The notes below the pieces were generated by a model. The model did not search any database and had not been told where the DNA came from. It was given only the letters and a program-made list of their open reading frames with translations. Below are positions 1 through 7,847 of a stretch of DNA of 64,000 bases, in pieces; position 1 is the first letter of the stretch, and every line of letters begins with the position of its first letter. Source of the stretch: Candidatus Galacturonatibacter soehngenii. GTDB taxonomy: Bacteria > Bacillota > Clostridia > Lachnospirales > Lachnospiraceae. The stretch is from the NCBI RefSeq assembly GCF_008830185.1, contig NZ_WAGX01000004.1:558001-622000 (forward strand). Direction: 5' to 3'. Position numbers and translations under genes: made by a program.

Positions 1-39
1 CCTTCCAGATGGTTGTGGTGTATTCTTATATAATGGCAT
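1..39 (-). CDS. Nitrogenase component 1-like protein, second subunit (partial, N-terminus only)
   Basis: Only the first 13 codons are inside the window (MPLYKNTPQPSGR), because the gene runs off the left edge. An AGGAGG ribosome binding site overlaps the stop codon of the preceding nitrogenase-like gene at 41-1297, so the two are translationally coupled. Nitrogenase-type reductases use two homologous component-1 subunits, so the natural expectation is the partner of the upstream gene. Thirteen residues cannot prove the family; the assignment is inference from position. Confidence 0.45.
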   Translation of the reverse strand, partial: MPLYKNTPQPSGR

Positions 40-40
40 C

Positions 41-1297
41 TTACTCCTCCTTCCGTAGATGTTTCAGACTATGAAGCAATGCATTCGTCCTTTCGTAGCC
101 AAAAAGTGAAGTAAGGAAAAAACGTTCTATCTTCATGGAAGCAACCTCTTTCAATGAAGTTTCTCCTATTGAAAAACGAAATCCTTTTTCTTCTAAAAAT
201 CCTGACTTTTCAAATGCATCTTGATTTATTTCTTGCTGTACAACAAAAGTAATATATGGATCAACCGATTGATGTAGAATGGATTTCTTCCACTCCTGCA
301 TCCATAATTGATATTCTTCAATATGTAAGACACAAGGCTTCATCGATAAAGAGGTCAAATAATTCGTTAAAAGTAATACGTCTTCTATAATCGCAGGTAT
401 AATAAAACGGCTACCCGTAAATTGGCTTTTTATATTATCTTCCAATTCTTTTAATTCATTGATTCCTACAAATTCTGGTAACTCTTGTAATTGTAACTGT
501 TCTTTTATCGTTTCATAACAAGCTGTTATCTCGCTAACGGAATATGCACCACCTAAGAATACAAAAGGTATGTTATATTCTTTTTTTAATTTGTTAGCAA
601 GAGGAAGGTAATGGATATTTGTTACGATAATGAATGCAGAACTTGTGATCTTAAGGAAATCCTCTAGCATAAATCCTGTTTCAATTTCAAGGAGTTCAAA
701 GGCATTATTTTTAAGCCAATTTTTTAAACCTTCACCTTCCCTTCCTTTGTGTGCGCCAAGTATGGAGACTAGATTAGAGTTTAACTCTTTTTTCATACAA
801 AAATCGCCTAATGCTTCATATCCTTCATAATAGCCAGCTTCATATCCATTTCTCTTATAATGAGCCATATCAATACAGACAGCTTTTGCATTATGCTCTA
901 AGGAAAAAGTTTCTGTTATTTCCTTTACATCCTCACCAATCAAGGCAGGAATGCATGTCATAATCACCATAATTGCCTTTGCACCGTCTCGTTCCATTTC
1001 TTCTAATGCTTTTATCAATCCTTCTCTACACCCAAATACGACTTCATTGGAGTCTAGTACGTAGGTATAATGAAGTTCTCCTGTCCCTTCAACTGGATTC
1101 TCCATCACATAGCGACTGTAAAAACTACATTCTGGCATGCCAAGTACAAGGCTAGAGATTCCTCTTATGTTTCTCATTGCAGCCAATGCAGTGTGCATCG
1201 GACAATGATGTCCTGGTGTAGCAGCTGCATGTGAAAATGTGATTCCTTGATTGCTTTCTATCTCTGACAGACGATAAGTCCGATTTGTACCACTCAT
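41..1297 (-). CDS. Nitrogenase component 1-like oxidoreductase subunit (NifD/NifK superfamily)
   Basis: A 418-residue protein, shorter than true NifD/NifK (about 480-520). Three cysteines, C32 (GHHCPMH), C57 (PECSF) and C115 (MTCIPALIGED), lie 25 and 58 residues apart, the spacing of the P-cluster ligands of NifK. A bridging cubane at a subunit interface is therefore likely. No cofactor-binding Cys/His pair like that of NifD is obvious. The start was set at an internal ATG preceded by AAGGAGG; the upstream in-frame ATG lies inside the nifH-like gene. It directly follows a NifH-like gene and an iron-chelate-type ABC transporter. Members of this superfamily reduce N2, protochlorophyllide, F430 precursors or thioethers. 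The substrate here is unknown; diazotrophy is unlikely from this locus. Confidence 0.8.
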   Translation of the reverse strand: MSGTNRTYRLSEIESNQGITFSHAAATPGHHCPMHTALAAMRNIRGISSLVLGMPECSFYSRYVMENPVEGTGELHYTYVLDSNEVVFGCREGLIKALEEMERDGAKAIMVIMTCIPALIGEDVKEITETFSLEHNAKAVCIDMAHYKRNGYEAGYYEGYEALGDFCMKKELNSNLVSILGAHKGREGEGLKNWLKNNAFELLEIETGFMLEDFLKITSSAFIIVTNIHYLPLANKLKKEYNIPFVFLGGAYSVSEITACYETIKEQLQLQELPEFVGINELKELEDNIKSQFTGSRFIIPAIIEDVLLLTNYLTSLSMKPCVLHIEEYQLWMQEWKKSILHQSVDPYITFVVQQEINQDAFEKSGFLEEKGFRFSIGETSLKEVASMKIERFFLTSLFGYERTNALLHSLKHLRKEE

Positions 1298-1307
1298 ATC
1301 GGCCTCC

Positions 1308-2057
1308 TTATTCTTCTTGTGTAAGAAGCATTTTGGCAAGTTCTAAATATTTCTTACTCATATTGCTGTCTTTGAATGCGCTTACCACCGTTTTTCCGAG
1401 TGCTTCTGCTTGTTGTACCAACGGATTTCTGTCTATTTTATATATTACGTCCGTTTCAATCTCTTTTGCTGCTTGTAGCACCAATGCTTCTTCGTTTTCT
1501 ATATTTTTACTATTTAAGATAATTCCTTTTAAGGATGCGTATTTTCGTTTCCCAAACATTTTAACTGCCGAGGCAATATTATTTGCAGCATACAAAGACA
1601 TCATCTCACCCGAGGATACAATATAGACCTCTTCGGCATAGCCTCCACGAATTGGCATTGCAAAGCCGCCGCACACGACATCACCTAGCACGTCATAGAT
1701 GACTACATCAGGCTGATACACTTCAAATGCATTTAATTCTTCTAATTTTTCAAATGCCGTAATAATTCCTCGCCCTGCACAACCAACTCCTGGTACTGGT
1801 CCTCCTGCTTCCACACACAAGACACCTTCATCTCCAACAAATACCAAATCTTCAAGCTTTACATTTTCTTTATCTCGAAGTAGCTCCAAAACAGTTGGAA
1901 TCTTTTCGCCACCTGTTAAATTTCTGGTTGAATCTGCCTTTGGATCACATCCAATCTGCATTACTTTCAAACCAGTTGTTGCCAAAGCGGCAGATAGATT
2001 GGAAACCGTTGTTGATTTTCCAATTCCACCTTTCCCATATATCGCTATTTTTTTCAT
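1308..2057 (-). CDS. NifH/BchL/CfbC-like ATP-dependent iron protein
   Basis: A 249-residue homodimer-type ATPase reductase. It has the NifH P-loop GKGGIGKST at residues 8-16 and the switch I motif DPKADST at 38-45. C93 (GVGCAGRG) and C129 (VVCGGFAMP) correspond to the two cysteines that bind the intersubunit [4Fe-4S] cluster in NifH. By family, it delivers electrons with ATP hydrolysis to a component-1 partner, here the gene immediately downstream. It lacks the longer C-terminus of nitrogenase NifH (about 290 residues), which fits a nitrogenase-like rather than a nitrogen-fixing protein. Its ATG overlaps the ABC ATPase stop by 4 bp, so reductase and transporter are co-translated. Confidence 0.92.
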   Translation of the reverse strand: MKKIAIYGKGGIGKSTTVSNLSAALATTGLKVMQIGCDPKADSTRNLTGGEKIPTVLELLRDKENVKLEDLVFVGDEGVLCVEAGGPVPGVGCAGRGIITAFEKLEELNAFEVYQPDVVIYDVLGDVVCGGFAMPIRGGYAEEVYIVSSGEMMSLYAANNIASAVKMFGKRKYASLKGIILNSKNIENEEALVLQAAKEIETDVIYKIDRNPLVQQAEALGKTVVSAFKDSNMSKKYLELAKMLLTQEE

Positions 2058-2878
2058 CCTACCACCTTTAATTCCTTTTCTAATAATTTCTTTTTATTCA
2101 TCAAACGGTAAGAAACACAAATTGGTTTTTTACTTTGCTCTTCCAGTACAATATCCGATTCAATCTGGTATACCTCTTTTAGCATTTCCTTCGTAATTAC
2201 CTCTCTTGGTGTACCTTCTACTATGACTTTTCCTTGCTTTAGTGCAATCAGATAATCTGCGTATCGGGAAGCAAGATTGATATCGTGAAGTACCATAACA
2301 ATAGTACATCCGTAAATTCTATTTAAATCCTCCAAAAGTTCTAGTACTTCCAGTTGGTAAGCAACATCTAAATACGTTGTTGGTTCATCTAGTAATATCA
2401 TTTCTGTTTCTTGTGCCAGTGCCATTGCAATCCATACTCGTTGCCTTTGTCCACCAGACATATTGTCTACACTTCGATGACTTAGTTCAGATAGATTTGT
2501 AACTTCAAGCGCCCATTTTACAATTTCTTGATCCTTCGCACTTTCCTTTCCAAAGCCTTTTTGGTGCGCATATCGTCCATAGGAGACTAACTCTTGTGCC
2601 GTTAGGCCTTCAGGTGCAATCGGACTTTGAGGTAGTATGGCTAATTGTCTTGCAAATTCTTTACTTGATAATTCATGAATATCTTTTGCATCCAAATAAA
2701 CAGCACCATGCTTTGCCTTCATAATTCTTCCAATGGTTTTTAAGAAAGTTGATTTACCACATCCGTTTGGCCCAATGATTGTTGTTATTTTACCAATCGG
2801 GATTTCTAGGTTTAGTTGTTTGATTATGGTTTGATCTCCGTAGGCCACTTCTAAATCTTTAATCTTAAACTCTTTCAT
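2054..2878 (-). CDS. Iron-siderophore/heme/B12-type ABC transporter, ATP-binding protein
   Basis: A 274-residue ATPase of the FecE/FhuC/BtuD family. It has Walker [10 protein letters not shown] at residues 36-44, ABC signature MSGGQRQR near 140-147 and Walker [10 protein letters not shown] near 160-168, followed by the D-loop. It powers the two FecCD-type permeases encoded just upstream. It overlaps the preceding permease and the following nifH-like gene by 4 bp each, showing one tightly coupled transcript. The family imports ferric siderophores, heme or cobalamin. The Fur-like promoter site of this operon favours an iron-bearing ligand, but sequence alone does not fix it. Confidence 0.93.
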   Translation of the reverse strand: MKEFKIKDLEVAYGDQTIIKQLNLEIPIGKITTIIGPNGCGKSTFLKTIGRIMKAKHGAVYLDAKDIHELSSKEFARQLAILPQSPIAPEGLTAQELVSYGRYAHQKGFGKESAKDQEIVKWALEVTNLSELSHRSVDNMSGGQRQRVWIAMALAQETEMILLDEPTTYLDVAYQLEVLELLEDLNRIYGCTIVMVLHDINLASRYADYLIALKQGKVIVEGTPREVITKEMLKEVYQIESDIVLEEQSKKPICVSYRLMNKKKLLEKELKVVG

Positions 2879-3909
2879 TTTCTTACCTCCTTCTTAGTCC
2901 GACTATTACCAATCATTAAATAAATAAAATAAGGTGCTCCTAATATTGCCGCGATAATTCCTGCTGGTATCACCGATGGAGCTACAATGGTTCTTCCGAT
3001 TGTATCAGCGGCCAAAACCAATATTGCACCCGTTATAGCACAAAATGGTAATAAAATTTGATGTCTCGCACCCACAATACGCCTTGCCAAGTGAGGACCT
3101 AGTAAGCCTACAAAATGCAAACTACCGCTTACAGTTACCGAAGCTGCCGAAAGTGCAACCGCAACGAATAATAACCCTTTTTTCTCCTTAGTAACCGCAA
3201 CACCAAGGCCTGATGCTAATTCATCACCTACCATCAAAAGATCTAGCTCCCTTGATTTAAAAAAGAGATAAATCATACCAAATACAATCCATGGAAACAA
3301 TGCAAGTACTAATTTCCAATTGGAATTATAAATACTTCCTGCCTGCCATATTGCTAGAAAATCATACTGTGTATCATCCAATTGCAATACAATGATTGTC
3401 ATCATAGAGTTAATACCTGCCTGAATTGCAACTCCATTTAATATCAAACGAGTAGGTGCTAGACCGTATCCCTTTTTTGTTGAAATTATATACAAAAGTG
3501 CACTCGTTAATAGTGCTCCCAAGAAAGAAAATATCGGTAATGCCATAACACCCAAAAGACTTATCGTCCCTGATAAGGTCATAAAAATAACAACTACAAT
3601 TCCAGCTCCTGCATTAATTCCCATAAGCCCAGGATCTGCAAGTGGATTTCTTGTAATTCCTTGTAATACACAACCAGATAGTGAAAATCCAATTCCTACT
3701 AGAATTGAAATAATGATACGAGGAAGACGAAATTCAAATACAACCAGATTCTCATTTGTACTTCCGCCTCCTCCCAAAATACGTAGTATGTCTTTCATTG
3801 GAATATCTGTATACCCAGCATTGATACTAATAAAAAAGAGTACGATTAATAAAAACAGCCAAAGTAACAGCAAACTGAAATGACTTTTCTTTTTTATTGG
3901 AGTATTCAT
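2875..3909 (-). CDS. FecCD-family ABC transporter permease (second)
   Basis: A 344-residue multi-spanning permease of the FecCD/BtuC family, with about nine to ten hydrophobic segments and the family pattern RLPRIIISILVGIGFSLSG near residues 47-66. The conserved region ITRNPLADPGLMGINAG is present, and the cytoplasmic coupling region GLLGPHLAR near residue 268 is clear. It pairs with the permease at 3906-4934, either as a heterodimer or as the second half of the channel. The 4-bp overlaps on both sides indicate co-translation. Substrate class is as for the neighbouring binding protein: iron chelate, heme or corrinoid. Confidence 0.92.
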   Translation of the reverse strand: MNTPIKKKSHFSLLLLWLFLLIVLFFISINAGYTDIPMKDILRILGGGGSTNENLVVFEFRLPRIIISILVGIGFSLSGCVLQGITRNPLADPGLMGINAGAGIVVVIFMTLSGTISLLGVMALPIFSFLGALLTSALLYIISTKKGYGLAPTRLILNGVAIQAGINSMMTIIVLQLDDTQYDFLAIWQAGSIYNSNWKLVLALFPWIVFGMIYLFFKSRELDLLMVGDELASGLGVAVTKEKKGLLFVAVALSAASVTVSGSLHFVGLLGPHLARRIVGARHQILLPFCAITGAILVLAADTIGRTIVAPSVIPAGIIAAILGAPYFIYLMIGNSRTKKEVRK

Positions 3910-4934
3910 TGGTTTTTTCCTCCTTTGTCTTTTCTTGCATAATAAAGAAAGATTGGAACACCAATGACAGATATTAAGGCACCAAGCGGTATTTCTGCAG
4001 GTGGGTTTAGTGTCTTTGATAAAATATCTGCAAGTACTACTAAAACAGCACCTTCTACTGCACTTAGTGGAATAATTAGCCGATAATCAGGCCCCACTAA
4101 AAATCTTGCAAAATGAGGAATCATCATTCCAACAAATGTGATACTGCCACACAATGCAAAGGAAGTTCCTGATAAAAGCACTACAAGTATCGTGGCTATG
4201 ATTCGGGTTCGTTTCGTATTGACTCCAATTCCTTTTGCTATCTCATCTCCCATATGTAAAATGGAAATTCTTCTTGATAAAGCGATTCCAAGCAATACAC
4301 TGATTACAATAATAGGTCCGCCTATTTTTAATTGCTTCCAATTTGTTCCTGAAACATTACCCATTGTCCAAAACATTATGTTTTGTGATGTATTCGTATA
4401 AATGGCAATTGCCTGACTAATAGCTGAAAATAATGTACTAACTGTAGCACCCGCTAGTACAAGTTTCATAGGATGATTTCCCCCTGGAATCAAAGTACTA
4501 ATAATGTGTACGCATCCAGCCCCAAAGGCCGCACCAAGAAATGTCATAACAACAATTCCTGAATAACTCATACCATTTAAAATAACCAAAGAAATGGCTA
4601 AAAAAAGCCCTGCTCCTGCACTTAATCCCACCAATCCTGAATCTGCCAATGGATTTTTTGTCATTCCCTGCATCAAAGCCCCTGCAACAGCCAGTGCGGC
4701 TCCTATTAGTGCTCCTGAAATTGCTCTTGGAACTCTCATATCTCTTACGAGAAGATGACTTGAATTTCCTTGTTCAAAGGATAAAAATGAATCAATAACA
4801 GCCTGCATGGATAAATTTGCCGCCCCTGTCATTATGGATAGCAACATTGCTCCACCAAGTACAAGTAAGCTTCCTATCATGACTAGAACAAAGATTTGTA
4901 ATCTACTCTTACTTGATTGCTTAACAGTCTTCAT
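3906..4934 (-). CDS. FecCD-family ABC transporter permease (first)
   Basis: A 342-residue homologue of the downstream permease with the same architecture. It has an N-terminal membrane anchor, the RVPRAISGALIGAALAVAG segment near residue 70, MTKNPLADSGLVGLSAGAG, and the coupling helix motif FVGMMIPHFAR near residue 270. It lies 115 bp after the binding-protein gene, and that gap holds a strong hairpin (4981-5013). The start ATG is preceded by GAAGGAGAAAAG. As the membrane part of the importer it should form the translocation path for the ligand captured by the lipoprotein at 5050-6093. Confidence 0.92.
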   Translation of the reverse strand: MKTVKQSSKSRLQIFVLVMIGSLLVLGGAMLLSIMTGAANLSMQAVIDSFLSFEQGNSSHLLVRDMRVPRAISGALIGAALAVAGALMQGMTKNPLADSGLVGLSAGAGLFLAISLVILNGMSYSGIVVMTFLGAAFGAGCVHIISTLIPGGNHPMKLVLAGATVSTLFSAISQAIAIYTNTSQNIMFWTMGNVSGTNWKQLKIGGPIIVISVLLGIALSRRISILHMGDEIAKGIGVNTKRTRIIATILVVLLSGTSFALCGSITFVGMMIPHFARFLVGPDYRLIIPLSAVEGAVLVVLADILSKTLNPPAEIPLGALISVIGVPIFLYYARKDKGGKNQ

Positions 4935-4980
4935 TCTTTTCTCCTTCCTAGATTTTAATTATGTCGATGACATTTAATCA

Positions 4981-5013
4981 GGCAGATACATCTTTAAAAG
5001 CCTTGTATCTGCC
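4981..5013 (-). other. Intercistronic hairpin after the binding-protein gene
   Basis: A perfect 10-bp inverted repeat (GGCAGATACA / TGTATCTGCC) with a 13-nt loop sits between the binding-protein stop and the first permease. No U-tract follows on the minus strand. It is therefore better read as an mRNA-stabilising or partial-attenuation hairpin that would keep the binding protein more abundant than the membrane subunits than as a full terminator. Confidence 0.55.
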
Positions 5014-5049
5014 CGTTTTCATCAAAATAATTTTCTTATATCAGGTTCG

Positions 5050-6093
5050 TTATTTTGTTGTTAAAGCATCGGTAATAAAGTTAACTGTATATAAGGTAGC
5101 TAATGCACTTGGTGCGTGTCCACCACCGTCTAGACGGTATACATGACCATCTTGAACTGCTTTTAAAGACTGCCAAACTGTGTTTTCTTCTAATGCTTCA
5201 AACAAAGCCTCATCACCGTCAAAAACATTTACAAAAATGTAATCAGGGTTCATTTGCACAATTGCTTCCATTGAAATTTGTTCATAAGTTTCAGAGCTTG
5301 TGTATCCTTCAGGTACATTTAATCCTAACCCAGTTTCTTTATCATATAAATCAGGTCGATATGCCACAAAGTATTTATCTTCACCCATTAAAGAAAATTG
5401 CATAACAGTCTGTCCATCATATTCACTTGCTAATTTTTCTCTTTCAGTGGCTAACTTATCTGCAATCTCTGTAATAATTTTTTCAGCCTCTTCTTCTTTA
5501 TTAACAATCTTTGCTACTTCTCTAAGACTTGCCCTCCAATCCATTTTCGTTTTTTGACCAAAAACTGCAACGGGAGCAATTTTTTCAAAATTCTCAATTT
5601 CAGCATTGGCAGCATCATAACTTTGGCTTAATATGATATCTGGTTGTAACTGTGCAAGTAATTCTAAATTCACTTCTTTTTGTCCAAGATCTTGTACATC
5701 ACTTACATCATATCCTTCAAATGCATCCCACGTAGCTATGTAATTTTCAGCTCCTGATACTGCAAGTGGCTTTATGCCAAGTAATGTCAAGCTCTCCCAA
5801 AGCGGTAAGTAATTGGTTACAATTGCAGTTGGTTCCTTTTCAATTGTAACCTCTCTTCCTGCTTCATCTGTATATATGTATGGATAGGTTAATCCTTTTA
5901 CATCTTGTGTTTGGCTTGTTTTTGAGTCTTTTGTCTCTTCTTCATTTGACGCATTATCTGTTTTGTTTTCAGAAACTTCAGTTGTTGTAGTTGCATCACT
6001 TGTACTGGCTTCCTTTGTGGTGTCACTACCACATCCTACTAAAAGAGAAAATGACAACATTCCTATTGTAATTATTGATAACGATTTTTTCAT
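5050..6093 (-). CDS. Iron-siderophore/heme-type ABC transporter substrate-binding lipoprotein
   Basis: A 347-residue secreted lipoprotein. The signal peptide ends in the lipobox LLVGC, with C21 the lipidated cysteine. A low-complexity Ser/Thr/Asp/Glu linker runs to about residue 70. The cluster-II (FhuD/FepB/BtuF type) binding domain then starts at TYPYIYTDEAGREVTI. Features of the fold include EKEPTAIVTN near residue 87 and LAQLQPDIILS near 150. It is the first gene of the transporter/reductase operon, behind the Fur-box promoter. The ligand could be a ferric siderophore, heme or another metal chelate. No cobalamin riboswitch is seen in the short leader, which argues mildly against B12. Confidence 0.9.
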   Translation of the reverse strand: MKKSLSIITIGMLSFSLLVGCGSDTTKEASTSDATTTTEVSENKTDNASNEEETKDSKTSQTQDVKGLTYPYIYTDEAGREVTIEKEPTAIVTNYLPLWESLTLLGIKPLAVSGAENYIATWDAFEGYDVSDVQDLGQKEVNLELLAQLQPDIILSQSYDAANAEIENFEKIAPVAVFGQKTKMDWRASLREVAKIVNKEEEAEKIITEIADKLATEREKLASEYDGQTVMQFSLMGEDKYFVAYRPDLYDKETGLGLNVPEGYTSSETYEQISMEAIVQMNPDYIFVNVFDGDEALFEALEENTVWQSLKAVQDGHVYRLDGGGHAPSALATLYTVNFITDALTTK

Positions 6094-6107
6094 AGTACAC
6101 TCCTTTT

Positions 6108-6168
6108 GATTATGATATTCATTTTCATTTACAAAAGAGAATATAGCATAATAAAAATAAAATTTGAA
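6108..6168 (-). promoter_or_regulatory. Promoter with Fur-like iron box for the transporter/nitrogenase-like operon
   Basis: On the minus strand a -35 TTCAAA (6168-6163) and a -10 TATATT (6145-6140) are separated by 17 bp. The plus-strand sequence GATTATGATATTCATTTTC at 6108-6126 matches the 19-bp Fur consensus GATAATGATAATCATTATC at 16 of 19 positions. It overlaps the expected transcription start, an ideal place for repression, and lies just upstream of the AAAGGAG ribosome binding site of the binding lipoprotein. Iron repression is inferred from this match. Confidence 0.6.
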
Positions 6169-6183
6169 TAGATTTTTTTCGAA

Positions 6184-7014
6184 TTAACATGGATTTTTTT
6201 CGAATTGCTTGCGAAATACGCTAGGTGATATTCCTGTATTTCTTTTAAAAATACGACTAAAATGAAGTGGGTCCTCATATCCGATACGACTAGCAATCTC
6301 AGCTATAGCCAAGTCACTTTCCAACAAAAGTCTCTTGGCTCTTTTTATTTTGGTATCCATAATATACTTTTTCGGTGCAACCCCAAGTTTTTTTTGAAAA
6401 GAATAATGAAATTGTTTTGCACTCCATTGAAAGTTTTCAGCAATCTCTGCTACAGATAAATTCTCATCTAAATGTCCGTGTATGTAACTTAATACTTCAT
6501 CAATTGGATCTTTAGGCTCTAGTTTTTCTCGAATTTCAGAGAAAATAAATAGTTTTGAAATAAGTTCATATAAAAGAATTTTTGTTGTTAACATATGCTT
6601 GGTTCCATATTCTTTTTGTAAAGAAATAATAGAATCAAGTGTTCTTATAATTTCTTCATTCTGATCAGGAAAAATATTGATCGTATAATGCATATGAAAC
6701 AGGGACTCTTTGTGCTTTTCTTCCTGCAATACTCTATAATGCAAAAGTATAAATTCCCAGTTCTCATTCCCAATTACTTCTTTACTTAACTCCATACCAG
6801 AACCTGCATGCAAAACAACTCCTTGTTTTAACGCATAATCCTCATTACATACTGTAAATTTTGCTTCACCACGAATGGGAATCACAAAACCACATACCCC
6901 CTTCATTGTTGTTTGAGCACTTACTTTGCTTCCAGGCGGTATGGATAGACGATAGGCACCATCCAATTCTAAATTTGCTTTTGCATACTGTAACACTAGA
7001 TTATTCAAATTCAT
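6184..7014 (-). CDS. AraC-family transcriptional regulator with N-terminal cupin-like sensor
   Basis: A 276-residue regulator. Residues about 1-160 form a cupin-like ligand-binding region (GVVLHAGSGMEL). Residues about 175-272 hold the two helix-turn-helix motifs, AEIAENFQWSAKQFHYSFQK and IAEIASRIGYEDPLHFSRIF, ending in the usual ISPSVFRKQF. It lies directly upstream of the transporter operon on the same strand with its own promoter. AraC regulators beside siderophore importers commonly activate uptake when the cognate ligand is present; here that is inference from position. Control would then combine a ligand signal with the Fur-like site. Confidence 0.88.
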   Translation of the reverse strand: MNLNNLVLQYAKANLELDGAYRLSIPPGSKVSAQTTMKGVCGFVIPIRGEAKFTVCNEDYALKQGVVLHAGSGMELSKEVIGNENWEFILLHYRVLQEEKHKESLFHMHYTINIFPDQNEEIIRTLDSIISLQKEYGTKHMLTTKILLYELISKLFIFSEIREKLEPKDPIDEVLSYIHGHLDENLSVAEIAENFQWSAKQFHYSFQKKLGVAPKKYIMDTKIKRAKRLLLESDLAIAEIASRIGYEDPLHFSRIFKRNTGISPSVFRKQFEKNPC

Positions 7015-7036
7015 ATTTACTTCCTCATTAAAAACA

Positions 7037-7066
7037 ATTGTATCGGTTTGCTTATTTTAAAATCAA
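7037..7066 (-). promoter_or_regulatory. Candidate sigma-A promoter of the AraC regulator
   Basis: On the minus strand TTGATT (7066-7061) and TACAAT (7042-7037) are separated by 18 bp. The predicted start leaves a leader of roughly 15-20 nt containing the GAGGA ribosome binding site before the ATG at 7014. Confidence 0.4.
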
Positions 7067-7358
7067 TTCCTATTCTACTAATTCATTTATTATATATAGA
7101 TTAGTGTTTTAACTGGTTAGTTGTTACTAACCTTAAGCTTAACTATAACATAATTATCTAGATAAGGCAATTTTTTCTTATTACTATTTTACCTTTAACT
7201 TCATATCAAAAATAGAAGTTGAAATACTTTTAGGATTTAATCAACAAGATTATTTTTATAGACTTTTCTTTTTGAGTTCTGTAAAATAATACTAATAAAA
7301 TAAATTAGCTTGTAACGAAAAGTTATTTCCATACACTTATTATATAGGAGGTGAAAAA
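7067..7358. other. Divergent intergenic region between AraC regulator and ECF sigma factor
   Basis: About 290 bp of very AT-rich DNA with no gene. It contains a perfect 7-bp inverted repeat GGTTAGT / ACTAACC with a TGTT loop (7115-7132), a possible operator or short hairpin. An AGGAGGTG ribosome binding site at 7347-7354 precedes the sigma gene. A sigma-A promoter for the sigma gene is not clear, so an ECF-type self-controlled promoter is possible. Confidence 0.4.
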
Positions 7359-7847
7359 TTGAACAATATTGAAGAATTTTATAAATCTCATGGAAAGAAA
7401 GTTTATTTTTTCCTTCTTTCTTTCGTACATAATGAAGATTTAGCACAAGATTTAACACAAGAAACTTTTTTTCAAGCTATGAAAACTATTAATAACTATA
7501 GAGGAGATTGCAAGCCTTCTGTATGGTTATGTCAAATTGCCAAACATATTTGGTATAAATATCTAAAAGATAATAATAAAGTAGAATGTATTTCTATTGA
7601 ACAAATATATAAAAATATCCCAGATTCTTATGATATTGATTCTCAAATAATAAGAAAAGAAGATAAAATAGAGTTTTATAAGAAGCTTCAAAAACTTGAT
7701 ACCTCAATGAAAGAAGTGGTATATTTAAGAATCTCAAGCGACTTATCTTTTGCTGAGATTGGTGAAATAATGGGGCAATCCGAAAATTGGGCGCGTGTAA
7801 CTTTTTATCGAGCAAAGAAAAAATTAATGGAGGCAATCTATAAATGA
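7359..7847 (+). CDS. ECF-type RNA polymerase sigma factor
   Basis: A 162-residue two-domain sigma-70 family protein. Region 2 spans about residues 5-68, with EDLAQDLTQETFFQAMK and WLCQIAKHIWYKYLKD. Region 4 spans about residues 105-160, with the helix-turn-helix LSFAEIGEIMGQSENWARVT. There is no region 1 or 3, which is typical of extracytoplasmic-function sigma factors. It starts at a TTG placed 5-6 nt after a strong AGGAGGTG. The downstream anti-sigma gene overlaps by 4 bp (ATGA), so the pair is co-translated. The stress signal and regulon cannot be read from the sequence. Confidence 0.92.
   Translation: MNNIEEFYKSHGKKVYFFLLSFVHNEDLAQDLTQETFFQAMKTINNYRGDCKPSVWLCQIAKHIWYKYLKDNNKVECISIEQIYKNIPDSYDIDSQIIRKEDKIEFYKKLQKLDTSMKEVVYLRISSDLSFAEIGEIMGQSENWARVTFYRAKKKLMEAIYK

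Noticed and set aside
41-2057. A true nitrogen-fixation (nif) locus
   Set aside because: The iron protein and component-1 proteins are shorter than NifH/NifK, no cofactor ligands are seen, no nifB, nifE or nifN is present in the window, and the linkage is to an iron-type importer with a Fur-like box.
5050-6180. Vitamin B12 transporter under a cobalamin riboswitch
   Set aside because: The leader between the promoter and the binding-protein ATG is far too short for a cobalamin riboswitch, and a Fur-like box is present instead.
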